Source: Symsagittifera roscoffensis
Lineage: Eukaryota; Xenacoelomorpha; Acoela; Convolutidae
Length of the DNA stretch: 64,000 nucleotides
Reading direction: 5' to 3'
NCBI RefSeq assembly: GCF_963678635.1
Contig: NC_087064.1
Location: 81,835,847 to 81,899,846 of the forward strand
The notes under the pieces were generated by a model. It saw nothing but the letters and a program-made list of their open reading frames with translations, ran no database searches and was not told the origin of the DNA. Each line of letters opens with the position of its first letter. Within the stretch, counting starts at the first letter, position 1. The translations under genes and the position numbers were made by a program. Of this stretch, positions 1-11,418 are shown in pieces.

Positions 1-59
1 GGAACAAATTAATCCAAAATCAATTGGTTTTTGAAGCTGAAACCTGCCAAAGCAACTTT

Positions 60-620
60 TTATTTTCGATCGTTTTTTTTTGTTTTCCACGCAAAACCAA
101 CTACCACAAAAAAAAATTGCACAGAGTTGAGTGATATATCATATTGAATCCCTTACACTTGTGATTCGCACAACATTAAAAAATCTTAAGCAACTTTTTC
201 TAGTGTCGAGAGCAACCGGTTTGAAATTTTTCGTTTTTGCCTCAATTCTAGCCTATAAAAAGAACAAGAAGGCTTACAGTAACTTAATTTAATGGCTTAA
301 AAGCTTAAAATAGCTTAATTTATTGTAAAAATGTTACTCGAGTAACGTTTGTTTATTTGAGTATGGCAGAGTCTTTTTGGAATCAAAATTTTGAAAACAG
401 AAAAAACAGCAATTTTTTTGTTTTCTTAGACGTTTTTCTACTAAAGTTGTTTCCCAGTTTGCTGATTTAACTGACTGTCGAATATGCATAAGCTCTATTT
501 TTTTCATATGTTTTTATAACATCACGCAGAAAAAAAATACTTAAATTTGAAAAAAAAAATTTCGTAGTATTGATCGGTGCTACTTGCTACAGTAACCAGC
601 TATCTTTGTCATTTTACGAT
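60..620 (+). repeat. Dispersed repeat family A, copy 1
   Basis: AT-rich non-coding sequence sharing ordered blocks with other places in the window: a ttttccacgcaaaacc-type block, a gatatatcatatt block, a tgtcgagagcaaccggttt block, an actgtcgaatatgc block and an end block ending in cagtaaccagctatc. The same blocks recur in the same order at 23860-24880, and reversed at 9270-10700, 42598-43130 and 43090-43690. No coding potential is visible. The element class is unknown. Confidence 0.55.
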
Positions 621-841
621 TCTCAAATTGTAGCAAAAACTGAATAAACTCTTGCAAGATAGCTTTTTAGAAGAGGAAAACGCATCTATAGTTGGTCTTG
701 AAGGCAGCTAATATGTAGCGAGCTTAATGAAGAATGAAAACAGGTTGCTCGCTCTCCCAAAAGCAATACGAAAATCTTTGAGAAAAAAAATGAAAAATTA
801 GAAACAACTTCTTAGACTAAAATGTACTTCCTGATTTTTAC

Positions 842-987
842 GCCTCTTTTCCAGTTTCCCACCCCTCGTATAATAACAAATTTAAGTTGTTCACATTTTG
901 ATGCAGTTTATAACAAGAAAATTAATTTTCAATAGTTATTTATCTATTGAATTTCAGAAAAAATCAAGGGGGAACTGGAAAAGAGCC
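842..987. mobile_element. hAT-like MITE, copy 1
   Basis: A 146-bp non-coding element with terminal inverted repeats: gcctcttttccagtttccc on the left and gggggaactggaaaagagcc on the right. It shares these ends with the copies at 2789-3022 and 33859-34074. The flanks (atttttac / attatac) are only roughly alike, so the target duplication has decayed or the left edge is slightly off. Confidence 0.65.
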
Positions 988-1525
988 ATTATACATGTGC
1001 ATCTTGAGTTTTAATTGCTATCCATGAAAATTAATATGAAAAACCATTGTCGAAAACATGTATGATCGCCTTGTAATCGAGGTCCAAACAGAGCTTCAAG
1101 AAGCTTTGGCGTAATAATTTTTTTATCCAATAATAACATCACCCAATGTCAAAAAAATAAGTGTCAGCCGTAGTACAGATAATTTGATGCATTGATAGAA
1201 ATATGAACGCACGTGGAAATACGAAACGATAATTCTTCTATCAGTTAAGAAAAAAATATAATACGTTAACCAGATCAAATTCATGTAACCAATATCAATT
1301 GCATTGGTATACAATACGCCACCATTTTACAGGTAATTCAACACCACTAATTCAATACTTGAAGAAAAAACACCTCACTGACATTTTATTTATTGATATT
1401 TTAAAAGTTGCAATTTTCAAAAAAATTATTTGTAGGAAATCGGCCTTTCTTTTACCGATAACACAATACTATTGATAACTACAACTGTTAAAAAAATTAT
1501 AACTAGTTTTTACTTGTGAGTTGTG
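988..1525. other. Upstream region of the FMN reductase-like gene
   Basis: AT-rich DNA between the MITE and the first coding exon. It should hold the promoter and 5' UTR, but I see no convincing core element or further exon. Confidence 0.3.
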
Positions 1526-3885
1526 ATGGCTAGTCTGGGAAGTCAGGCTCCCCATTGTCTCAAGTATGCCATCTTCGCTGGCTCCTCTAAGGATTCGAAA
1601 ATGGACGAGAAAGTGCTGAAGTATGTTGTGAAAGTTGTACGAGACACTAGACACGACACACTTCTGTTCGGTCAGTTAAAGTTTACACTTGTGATGAAAA
1701 CGAAATTAAGTATTATAGAAAGAGATCTGTTTGTTTAAAACATTGAAATTGTAAATGTAACTGGAATTCGACCACTTTAGGAAGTGGTAAGGAGTTTTGG
1801 TTCGGTCTTGTTTTTCAGGGAGCCCACTCTGGAATCAATTGAGTCATCATATTTTAGGTCTGTTTTGATGAAAAAACACCATATTGTTGGGCTCCTTTTG
1901 CGCAAGTATTTTTTGGTTATTTTTCGAGGTGGAGAGTTGATACTCACCCTCACGCAACGAGCACATGTAGTAAGCCTCAAACCAAGATTCTTTAGAGGCG
2001 ACAGTTGTTCACATCTGCTCCTAAATCAAGCCGTTTGCAATCGTGTTTCAATCTTTTTATATATTGTTCAAGTTAAATCAGTTTCAGTCAGTTCCGACCA
2101 CAGAACAACAAAAACCAACACAATTTTTTACGAAAAATTTCAATAGCACTTTTTTTCTTCTAAAAAATTAACCGCTGCCCTTTCAAGAAACTTTACAAAG
2201 CAATAGGCTTAAGAGCGTTCTGGAAGCTTGACTATTTGCAAGGAAACAATTTGGAAACGCGTAACGCTAAGAAAAATTAACAAGTGTAATTTCCAAAACT
2301 AAGGTCGGGCACTAGGTTAGACATATCAATTTTTAGTCTTCCGATATCAGATCTACCTCGAATTTTTCTGTGTCAGCCTCATTTCACATAAGACTAAGTT
2401 AACTTTAGGCCCTGATAGCATGGACGTCCCATTTGTGAAGAAGCCAGTGCACTATTACAGCGACAGATCCCAGGCGCCGGAGTGGCTGAGGGACGCAGAG
2501 AAGAAGCTGGAACAGTGTGATGGATTCATCTATCTCTGTCCAGAGGTCAACAGGTCCATTCCACCCAACCTGGCCAACTTCATTGACCACTTTGGATCTA
2601 ATATTTACCAAGCGAAGCCGGCTGCAATTATTACTTATTCAGACAATGGTATGTTTATACCTTTGTGCAAGTTTTTAAATGAGTCCACATTTTTAAAGCT
2701 ATATTTTCACTTTTTCGAAATTTATTGAAATATAAAAGCATCAAGTGTTACGTAGAACTTGCTTTTGACTTAAGTCTACTTTTATCTGAGCTCTTTTCCA
2801 GTTTCCCAATCCCTCGGAAAAAATCAAAAACAAGCTGTTTAAAAATTGTTCACACGGCATTTTGCATGTAAGAAATGTGGTAAAAATTTGTCCCATTGTT
2901 CACTCTGACACGTTTTAATGCAGTTTATATTGAGAAAAGTCATTTTAATTTGATTTCCATATATTGAATTTGAGAAGAAATCAAAGAGAGGGGGGGGGGA
3001 GGTAGGAAATTGGAAAAGAGCCTCTATCTGTAAACCTCTGTTGAATTGAAATATTTTTTTTTTAAAAAAAACTTTCAATATTTTATCAAATGGGCAGTAA
3101 TTATTTATGACTTAAATCTATTTTTTTATTAAAACAGACTCTTCTGGTAGTATTTGGGTGTCTAATCTCCTTAGTATTAAACTCATGTCACTAAGTGCTC
3201 ATATCCTGCCCTGTTTTCTTCACATACCCCGGCAAAATATTCCCTCCGATCATGAAGATGATTCAGAAAAGAATTCTTCGGAACATTCGACCGAAATTGG
3301 AGCTACCGCTGTGAAAAATGGAGAGGCTGGTAGCACGAAGCAATCACGTGCTTCTACGAGTGACACTAAATTACAAATGTGTAGAATGATTGAACAATTT
3401 GATTGGCTGGCGAAAGCCCTCGCATTTCGTAAAGAAGGAAGTCCTTTTCCGAGCAAGGGCCCGTCAAATCTGAGTGTTCGGTTCGAGTAGCATGTCGTGC
3501 ATGTTTACACTTTTGATTTCGAATTATCTCATACCAGAAAAAAATCATAATTTTAGTTTATACTAATATATAGATATAGACAACTTTGTTCATATCGTTT
3601 TAACTACAACTATTTTATTTCATGTTCATAGAAATGTTGGGCTCTCAAAGTAGAAGCCATCTTCATGACTTGCTGACGTCACTCGGTGCGATGGTAGTTC
3701 AGAACTTTGCCCTTCCTCTGATCCCGAAAGCCAACTCCAAATTGACTCCTGAAGGTCAACTGTCAGACGAAGGACTAAGTTCAGATATAGAGAAAAAAAT
3801 AGCAACATATCTTGCGCAGCTCAACTGGTACACTATTGCAATCAAAAACCACAAAGAACTTTATATGCCGATGCCTATTTGGTGA
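1526..3885 (+). CDS. NADPH-dependent FMN reductase-like flavoprotein, 3 exons with alternative last exon
   Basis: Coding exons by splice-site and phase matching: 1526-1670, 2409-2648, then either 3138-3490 or 3632-3885. All junctions are phase 1 with GT..AG borders (donors gtcagt and gtatgt). Products would be about 245 or 212 residues. Exon 1 has the flavin phosphate-loop type segment FAGSSKDSK. Exon 2 has MDVPFVKKP and PEVNRSIPPNLANFIDHF, the family's signature block for the isoalloxazine side (PEYN.SIPP in typical members). The last exon completes the flavodoxin-like fold. The family transfers electrons from NAD(P)H to FMN or quinone-like substrates in the cytosol; the exact substrate here is unknown. 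The start is the ATG at 1526. An AATAAA lies at 4128-4133. The family call is firm; the true substrate is not inferable. Confidence 0.8.
2789..3022. mobile_element. hAT-like MITE, copy 2, inside intron 2
   Basis: A 234-bp element in the intron before the alternative last exons. Ends are agctcttttccagtttccc and gaaattggaaaagagcc. The 8 bp on each side, tttatctg and tctatctg, match at 7 of 8 positions, the duplication length typical of hAT transposons. A poly-G run lies near the right end. Non-coding. Confidence 0.75.
3138..3490 (+). CDS. Alternative last exon 3A of the FMN reductase-like gene
   Basis: Begins after aaaacag and joins exon 2 in phase 1. It encodes a GSIWVSNLLSIKLMSLSAHI segment, a Ser/Glu-rich linker absent from exon 3B, and a closing helix CRMIEQFDWLAKALAFRKEG, then stops. 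It aligns with exon 3B at the start (GS....LL..L......P), at the proline block and at the final Gln-x-x-Trp helix. This suggests exon duplication and mutually exclusive use. RNA is needed to show that both are used. Confidence 0.65.
3632..3885 (+). CDS. Alternative last exon 3B of the FMN reductase-like gene
   Basis: Begins after ttcatag and joins exon 2 in the same phase as 3A. It encodes MLGSQSRSHLHDLLTSLGAM, then a proline block ending in LIPKAN, an acidic linker and a closing helix LAQLNWYTIAIKNHKE, then stops. It matches the normal C-terminal half of the family more closely than 3A and lacks the long Ser/Glu insert. Confidence 0.7.
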
Positions 3886-4519
3886 TTTATGTTCATACTT
3901 GATTTACATTTTAAACTACAAAGTTTCTGAGTTTTATATTATTTAATTTCGAAATATATATAAAAAATTAAAACTAAACCATTTTTAGGAACAAAATTTT
4001 CAGCTTCAGGGTTATAACATATATTGCTGACCACTTCAAAAAATTATAAAAAAATTTCTAAGACGAAAAAATAAGCATGACAACAACGGAAGTGAGACTA
4101 ATCGGAAAAATTATGAGGCGTTAGTCAAATAAAAAGCGATAGGCCATGAAAGTGTTTGTAAAAGAAATGCATCGGAGACGCGTAATTTCCTTTTCTTGAT
4201 ATTCAAACTGTGAATTGAATATGCAGTCTGAAAACTAAAAAAATGATCAAAAAAATTCTTTTTCAACTGGTGCGTCTAAATAAAAGAACATATGGTGGAA
4301 AAATAGTTTTGAAAAGTTGAGTTTATTCTCTCGTTAAGAAAAATTTCATCAGTTAAGATCTTATAAAGAAATTTCAGACAAAAAATTCCAGAGGAAAAGC
4401 AAAAGGAGCTTCTCACGAAATTGGAATAATCGCAAGAAAACGTGGAAAATTTATGTGACAGAAGAAATACAAAATGAAAAAAAATTTTTTTTTTTTTTGA
4501 ATTTTGATACATTTGTCTT
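3886..4519. other. 3' flank, no gene seen
   Basis: AT-rich sequence after the reductase gene with one AATAAA at 4128-4133. No other exon, RNA or clear repeat is visible. Confidence 0.4.
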
Positions 4520-7055
4520 GACACCAGGGCACAGTTTAAGTCTATAAAGTTTATGTAAAATTTTACTAATGTTGTCCTTGCATGTCTGGCTACCTGTCGT
4601 TCTAATCTCTGTTCTTCTAGACGTCTGGATACGCCTAAAATAATGAGTGCACTTCTGCATTACTTACCTGATATATAGTTGGAATACTTTTACAATAAAC
4701 TTTCACATCTACTTTTCTACTTTAACATGGCGCAGCTAGTAGATAAAAAAGGAGGGAACCCCTCAAATTTTGTTTCTTTCTGGGATTCCAGAAACACCCG
4801 ACCCTCCAGCCTGTTGGGAGGAACGGATAATTAAATTCCACTGGGGGATGATAGCGAAATATGACTTCTATTTCAATGCAACGCTGACACCGGCCCAAGT
4901 AGCCGCTCTGACAGTGGAGCTGAACAAAAAAACCCGGTCAGAATCGAAGAAACTGAAATCGAACCTCTATCTATAAATTGGCGATGAGACACAAAGAACT
5001 TTCAAACTTTCAAAGCTAGACAACCCGGCGTTGATATCACAACGAAGAGATATCCCAGAGATGTGGATCAAACGGAACGTGTATTCGATAAAAAAAGTTA
5101 CTCACAAAAAGAGATTCTTCTATGGACGCAAACAACGCAAAAAGGAAAATTTTGAAAAGTTCCATGCGGAACTAAGTGCACATGCGGGACTATGCGACTT
5201 TAAAAACGCGGCGGAAAAAATGAGGGACAAATTCATAATGAATATGAGGAAATCGGATTGACAGAGAGAAATATCACGGTCGACGAAAACGCCAGAGGAG
5301 GTGTACCGGGATACGCTTTTTTATGAACGAATTGATTGGCCTATAAACCATACACCGAAAATATCAGCGTCAACAACGCCACATATTAATATTAAGCGAG
5401 AGCCGGTGAGAAACATCAGACGAGGAGAACAAGCTATTTTCGAAACTGAGGGCGAGGCGGACGCGAAACCGGGGGAACAAGATCTAGTAAATGCTACAAC
5501 TGCGATGCGTCTAATTGCACACTAGAACACGTCAAAGTGTCCAGCAAAGAACTCGACCTGCAATGCATGCAGAACATTGGCCATTTCGAGAGAGCATTCC
5601 GCGCAACCCGTAGGGGAACTAACCAGTAGAGAAGGAGAGGACCAATTGGAATGGTTCAGGATGAACAGGAACAACACCAAGGTAACCAGGTAGCCTGGCA
5701 AGCAGTAACAAGGACCAACCGGTCCGATGGGTGAGTCAGGAAGCCGAAGGGGAATACGATTCGTCCACGGGATCGAGTGATTATATGGTAATGGCAATAA
5801 AATATAAGAAAAAAGTCTGCTATAGTATCTGTAAATGTATTTTCCCATTGGCCGTCGGCCTATGTTTGCTCTAGTAACAATTCAAAATTGTCTTAAAATT
5901 TCTAAAGAAGTGTATCGCTACGCACGGACACCCCAAAAAACTCCATTTAGACCAGGCTTCCGGGTTCGATATCGATATATTAAAAATACCGGTTAGTGAT
6001 CACAAGGCCACCGGCATGGTGAAAGAACAATTGTCTCCCTTAAAAACTACGCCTTAACATACTTGAAAAACGTAACGAGCAAAAGTTCAAACTGCTGATA
6101 CTCAGGGCACTAAGCGCATTAAGATTTGTTCCGCACAGCAAAACAAACTGCAATGCATTCGAAGCGCATAATAGACGACAACCAAATACGGTTGCGAAAC
6201 TTAAAAAAATTACCAAGTCTGAAAAATTTTAACTGAAACAACCTAATTAACCAAAAGTTATCTTTTTCAGACGAGGCGAGGGGAAAACCGACGAGGAACA
6301 TTTAAGAATAGAGGACTGGGATATACGTAATGATCTGACAATGGCCCCACAAATTAAAAGCGCTCGAAGAATGTTGGATAAAAAAGAGTTGGCAGAGAAG
6401 CACATTGAGCTCCACCACCCCAGGGTACCTCCAGAGCTGCGACACCGAACAGCAAAGCCGCCAAAAAAGTTACTGTCTAACAGCAAGCTGGAGTTATCAA
6501 TCCCATGGACCCAGCCAGGTATAAAAATTTGGTCGACAAAATGAAAAAATTGCGCCACACGTCGTGAAAAGGAAGAACTTGTAAAGAAGAAAAGGTACCG
6601 CGTTTATACGCGAGTCAGAGTCGGAGGTTGCAGGCCCGTCGACGAGTATTGAGAGAAAAAGAGCGGTAGACATAACCAGGGGCCTACCTCGGTCCAGCGC
6701 TGAAAAACCGTCGGTCCAGAGCGAGAGAAGATCGCGAGTGAAGAGAAAAACTACTCCACCGAACGCGACGTCCGCGAAAAGCAAGCGACGAAGAATAGCC
6801 GAATCGAGCGATGACGGTTTTGACGATACAGCGGACGAAACACGCATCAGGACAACCAGTATTGCGAACAAGGCGGGGACAACGCCAACGGCACCGGAAA
6901 CGCGAGCTCAGGAAATCGAAGGACCGCTTGATGAGACAAGTACAGCGACACCGGAGATGAGAGCGAGCGACAATACGCCAACACGACAATCAACACGACC
7001 GAGGAAAGCGGTAAAAAAAAGACGCTCACCTGAAAAACTGGGTCCAACCAATTAA
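4520..7055 (+). pseudogene. Internally deleted Ty3/gypsy-like retroelement (gag plus pol tail)
   Basis: A GC-richer island in AT-rich DNA. A 200-bp leader (4520-4726) precedes ATG 4727, which opens a gag-like frame with several stops and frameshifts. Recognisable pieces: a capsid-like segment (LTPAQVAALTVEL), then a capsid C-terminal segment (FEKFHAELSAHAGLCDF, NMRKS, TKTPEEVYRDTL, 5150-5330), then a decayed zinc knuckle near 5495-5610 (CYNCDA at the start, IGHFERAF at the end). From about 6250 a basic, proline-rich stretch ends at 7055 with TRQSTRPRKAVKKRRSPE, resembling the region after integrase in gypsy pol. Protease, reverse transcriptase, RNase H and integrase are missing, so a large internal deletion is inferred. 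Confidence 0.6.
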
Positions 7056-7640
7056 TTCATACTTCGTTTTCTAACCCTAATTATGCGTTCAAATTTGTTC
7101 TTTGACGAATCTAAAGCTATCATAGAATTTAGCTCTTTATGAAAAAACACAGCCGAGAGAAAGTTGGAAAGTTGTCAATTAACTGAAAAAAACGGGTTCA
7201 ATTTAAGAATATTTATCTAATTTCAGATTTCTTAGGAAAAACATCAAGTTAAGTTACAGCTCTTTGAGTTTTAAGAACATTTGGGAATTGACAGCAAAAA
7301 TAACATTTTTATAGAAAGTTGGGTCAATATGTGGTGTTTTTCCGCAGTGAAACCCAGGAATTAAAAAAAAATTAAATCTAAACGTCATTTAGGTTTCTTC
7401 GCGTTATTTGAGTTATGTCATTGAAGAACTTAAATTTTTGAGACGCTTTTTTAATTAAAAAAAATTTATAAACGCCAGACCAAAATAAATAACTTACTCG
7501 GTTATTGACATTTGAAACTTGAATGAAATAATTTAAAAAAAAATTTGATTGAAATTGAAAACGAGTTAGACGTAGCCAAACTAGTTCTCACAAACAATTG
7601 GGAAAGGTAGATGAATCATGAAATCTTCTACAATCTACAA
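7018..7640 (+). repeat. 3' repeat B of the gypsy-like element, copy 1
   Basis: Starts in the last pol-like codons (gacgctcacctgaaaaact) and runs through untranslated DNA to gtagatgaatcatgaaatc. It is a diverged direct copy of 8497-9085. Shared landmarks are tatgaaaaaacacagc, gaaaaacatcaagt and gttacagctctttgagttt. It may be the 3' UTR or the U3 part of an LTR. Confidence 0.6.
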
Positions 7641-7830
7641 AGTCTACAGTTTATGTCTGTAAAAATTATGTAAGGTTTTGCTAATGTTGTCCTTGAATTT
7701 CTGGTCACCTTTTGTTCTAATTACTGTTCAAAGCTTAGATGATATACAGTTGGACAAACATTTACAAATACATTTCAGATACTATCTGTTTTGTTTTACT
7801 TTAACACTCTCGAATGAAGTACATCTTAGT
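7641..7830 (+). repeat. Repeat A', second copy of the element leader
   Basis: Diverged copy of 4530-4726. Both contain ctaatgttgtccttg, a tctggt/ctcacct stretch, gttctaat, an atatacagttgga-like run and finish near tactttaac. It follows repeat B directly, so B and A' together may be a 3' LTR, or A' may start a second, deleted unit. Confidence 0.55.
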
Positions 7831-8496
7831 ACAACTATTTCAAGAAAACCAACAGTAAACTTTAAAGAAAGACTTTAAATACGGAGCAGTAGCTAAGCTG
7901 GAAAAGCGTAGGCAGACACCCATCGAGTAATAAATTGGTTTTAATAAAAATTTCAAGAATTTCAACTCACTCTGCAAACCGAAGTTTTTCTGTAACCACA
8001 ACTGAAGCACCATTCGAAACCAATTTATTTTGATTTGATGATTTTGGGAAAAAAAAAAAAACAAAAAAAAAAAAAAAAAAAAACAACTGAAGCACATAAA
8101 CGCACATGACGAATTTTTTCTTTATATGATGCAAATTTCAAGCGAACGAAAAGATTTAAAAATAATTAAAATAAGAATTGGTGTAGAATCATCACCACTC
8201 AAATTTCCAATATAACGAGAATTTACAAAGCAGGTTACAAATTTACTAATGGCTGAAAAAATGACAGAGTTGACAATAAGTTACCTAGAAAAAATTGATT
8301 CAAAAACCCAATTGTTTACTTGAAAAATTTTTATAATCCGAGTTGGCAGAAACAGACAATATTGAACGAGTTTTGCTTAAAGGTAAAAAAACCGCAAAAG
8401 CAGCTGTGCATACAAAAAAGATTTATTAAAAGGACAAAAGTATCTAATTTTTACAAACCGTTAGAAAAAAATCTTCGCTCGTGTAACCCGAGCCAA
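7831..8496. other. Spacer between repeat copies, A-rich
   Basis: Non-coding. It holds a long A-rich run at 8049-8084 and a segment near 7890-7925 (gacacccatcgagt) that recurs at 14110. No gene is seen. Confidence 0.4.
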
Positions 8497-9085
8497 TTTT
8501 AGACGTTCACCTGAAAAGCTGGATGATCTAACCAATAGATTTACACTTCGTTTTCTAACGAATCTTAAGCTATCACAGAAAGAAAAACAATTTATGAAAA
8601 AACACAGCAAAGAGAAAGTTGCAAAGTTGTCAATAAACTTAAAAAACGGGTTGAGATTGGAACATTTTTCAAAGTTCAGATTTCTAAGGAAAAACATCAA
8701 GTAAAGTTACAGCTCTTTGAGTTTTTAGAACTTTTGGGGATTGACAATTTTTTCATGAAATTAAATTAATTATAAAAAGCTGGGTCAACATGGGTTTTTT
8801 ATTCGGCAGTTTTTTTTATTCGGTAAAGTCATTCAGGTTTCTTCCCGTTATCTCAGTTCTGTCATTGGAGAACTTAAATTGCCAATTTTGAAAACAACTT
8901 TTCAGACGTTTTCTTAAATTAAAAAAAATAAAAAACACTAGACCAAATTAAATATCTTTTTCACTCATTGACAATTAAAATTTGAATGAATTAATTTAAG
9001 TTTGAAGGAAATTGAAACAATTTGGAAAAGTAGATGAACCATGAAATCTCAGATTTTTTATTTCAATTCTTCTCCAAAGTCTACA
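8497..9085 (+). repeat. 3' repeat B of the gypsy-like element, copy 2
   Basis: Begins gacgttcacctgaaaagctgg and follows 7018-7640 with substitutions and small indels up to caaagtctacaattta. It is the 3' end of another copy whose coding part is gone. Confidence 0.6.
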
Positions 9086-9269
9086 ATTTACTTATATATC
9101 CTATGCAAGATATAAAAAGTAACGCATAATAAGTAAAATGCAAAGCTCGTAAGCACTGATAGCAATTTAACTTCATATATAGAGGCGATTTGAATAAAAA
9201 AGGCGTAAGCAAACAAAAAACCGAATCTTGAACCAAAATCTTGAAAAATTATATCACACTAAGGCCAAA

Positions 9270-10700
9270 ATTGATTAAGGATAGCCGGTTACTGCGCAAG
9301 AAGCACAAAATGTTCCGAACATAGTCTTGAAACCGGAGACGCAACAACGAAAGTGTATGGTTGCAAGCTACCAAATAGAAAATGACATGAAAATATTTGG
9401 CGAAAAAAAATTTGAAGAAAATCAACATTTTTGAAAAAAAAAATCAAATTTCTGAAAAACAGACAAAAACACAACCTCTAGCTTAAAACGAGCTTTCAGT
9501 ATGTTCTGAGCGTTCAATATCCCGACGAAACGCGGCTGGAAGCCCATAATTCTGAGAAAAAAAAAGAAAATTGTCATGAGAAGTTTTGATCAGTAGAATA
9601 GTTTTTTAATCAATTTTTATACATCAACAGACCTGATTTAATCATAATAGAATTTATCATTTTTTGCCAATCAGCCGATGAAAAATGGTTTCCTTAAACA
9701 GACAAAACAAAAAAAAACCAAAATCATTTAGGCTAAATAAAATTATTAAGCGCAAAATAGAAAAAAAAATAAAAAACACCAGTCAGGGTTAGCAAAGTTA
9801 CTAACTACAGGATTTACACAGAGGCAAAGCTGCGCTTCGCAAACACTTGCGAGAACACGCCCAAAAAGCAGCTCTATCAAGTTTTAAAAAAGTAGAAATA
9901 TGCCTGGAATTAGCAAAAACTCAGCTACGTGTAGGATGGCAATACGCAAGCTTCGCAAGTGTAATCAACGGCACTTGAAAGTACAATGAAAACTACTTAC
10001 ATGGAAAAAAATTAATGGCTTAGCAATTGAGCCAATACATTATAATTCGCTCAAAAATAGTCAAACTATTTATTGTTTTCTGGAGAAAAATCAATTTTTC
10101 ACGCTGAAGAAAACAAGGTCTGATAGGGATTCGATCCCCAGACCATGGGAAGCAAAGGCAAGTGCATTACTCCAAAACTAAACCAGAAATGGTCTGTCAG
10201 TTGCTAAGGTTTGATAATAAAGCAACATCGACTTCTTACGATTGTGTGGGAAAAGTTGTTTACGGGAAAAATCAAGTTCTCGACTAAAAGACACATGCTC
10301 TCGCAAAACTGAAAAACAATTTTTTTTCCAAATTTGCATCGCTTTTTGCGTGGTTTGATAAATAAATCTGAGAAAAAAACTGAATTTTAGGAACAATTTA
10401 CACTCATTCTAAAAAAAAAACAAATTGGGCAAAGTTTTATTGTAGAAAGAAAATGTTTACAAAACCAAAAAAATTCTAGAAAAAACTCAAAAAAAAAATT
10501 CAAATTTTTCGTAAAAGGTTTTGATTCCCCAAATGGTATGAATATTTTGAAAAAAAACCTAAATTTCACGATTTAATCTAGGCTCAAATAAGCTATTAGA
10601 AGCCTGCTCGCTCGGTTTATACGCTTGATGTTGCGTGGAAAACAAATTAGACAAAAACACACTCGATTACAAAGTTCCTCCCCATTTTGCTAGGGTGCTT
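9270..10700 (-). repeat. Dispersed repeat family A, reversed copy with inserts
   Basis: Left end tagccggttactgcgcaag followed by aaaatgttccgaaca; right end gttgcgtggaaaacaaa and caaagttcctccccatttt. These are the end blocks of family A. Between them the DNA is AT-rich, with a GCAAAGC/GCTTCGC-type hairpin near 9825 and a SINE at 10100-10205. Non-coding. Confidence 0.45.
10100..10205 (-). mobile_element. tRNA-derived SINE (head region)
   Basis: On the minus strand there is an A-box-like TGGTTTAGTTTTGG and, about 45 bases on, a B box ggggatcgaatccc, followed by tatcagacc. This is the internal pol III promoter layout. The cloverleaf looks degenerate, so a working tRNA gene is unlikely. Confidence 0.5.
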
Positions 10701-11293
10701 TTGATTCCATTTTATTCATGACTTTCTCAAACGTTTAAAAATTATGCTTGAAATTAACAGTTGAAATCAAAAAAGATTTGTCGATGATTTATTGATTGAT
10801 TTCATTCAATGTATTGACCTTAAAACGGCAAAGATTTTCATGGAAGGTTGGCTGGAAAAACTAGAAAAAGTATTTCGTACCGTTAAAAAAGTTTTTTTTA
10901 ATACCACCGCTCGAAAAAATGAGTTAATGTTTTTTGTTGTCTAGGCATAGAAACTAGCATTCTAAAATTTTTCGGAAAACAATTCTCGGAAAGGTTGTTG
11001 TGCATCAAAAATTAAGCATTGCTTTCTCAATGGCGCCTTGTGTAGGTCCACCAAAATGATTTTTCGAGCTTTCTTAAAAACTTATAAAAACCTTATTCAG
11101 CCCAAAACATTCAGTGGCACCAGCAAAAAAAGGACCGAAATGACCTTTTCAGGTAATATTTGGAAAGTTTGAATAAAAATTTTCTTTTTTGTTCGCGCTC
11201 GCACTTGAACTTTTCTCACTGTTTCCCACCTCAAATTGGGCCACCAAAGCCAATTCTAGAAAAAATTAAAATTGGTCGGCAAAAATAGATGTC

Positions 11294-11418
11294 GTAAAAT
11301 AGTACCGATTGGTGGACCATAGAATGGTCACGGGTTTGAGTCCCTGAAGAGTCGCTGAAGCTCTTCGGGGACTCAAACCAGTGACTATTCTATGGTCCAC
11401 CAATCGGTACTATTTTAC
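11294..11418. repeat. Long near-perfect hairpin with tRNA B-box-like arms
   Basis: Two arms of about 58 bp (starting gtaaaatagtaccgattggt and ending accaatcggtactattttac) around a short loop near 11354-11360, with very few mismatches. Each arm has a gggtttgagtccc-type B box. It could be a foldback MITE or two SINE fragments joined head to head. Confidence 0.8.

Noticed and set aside
1123-1314. Open frames of 60-85 codons in AT-rich DNA such as 1123-1314, 7840-8097, 9289-9474 and 10178-10569
   Set aside because: Low-complexity Phe/Lys/Asn translations in A/T runs, no splice context and no recognisable domain.
10100-10205. Functional tRNA gene
   Set aside because: A and B boxes are present but the stems do not pair well; a SINE head is more likely.
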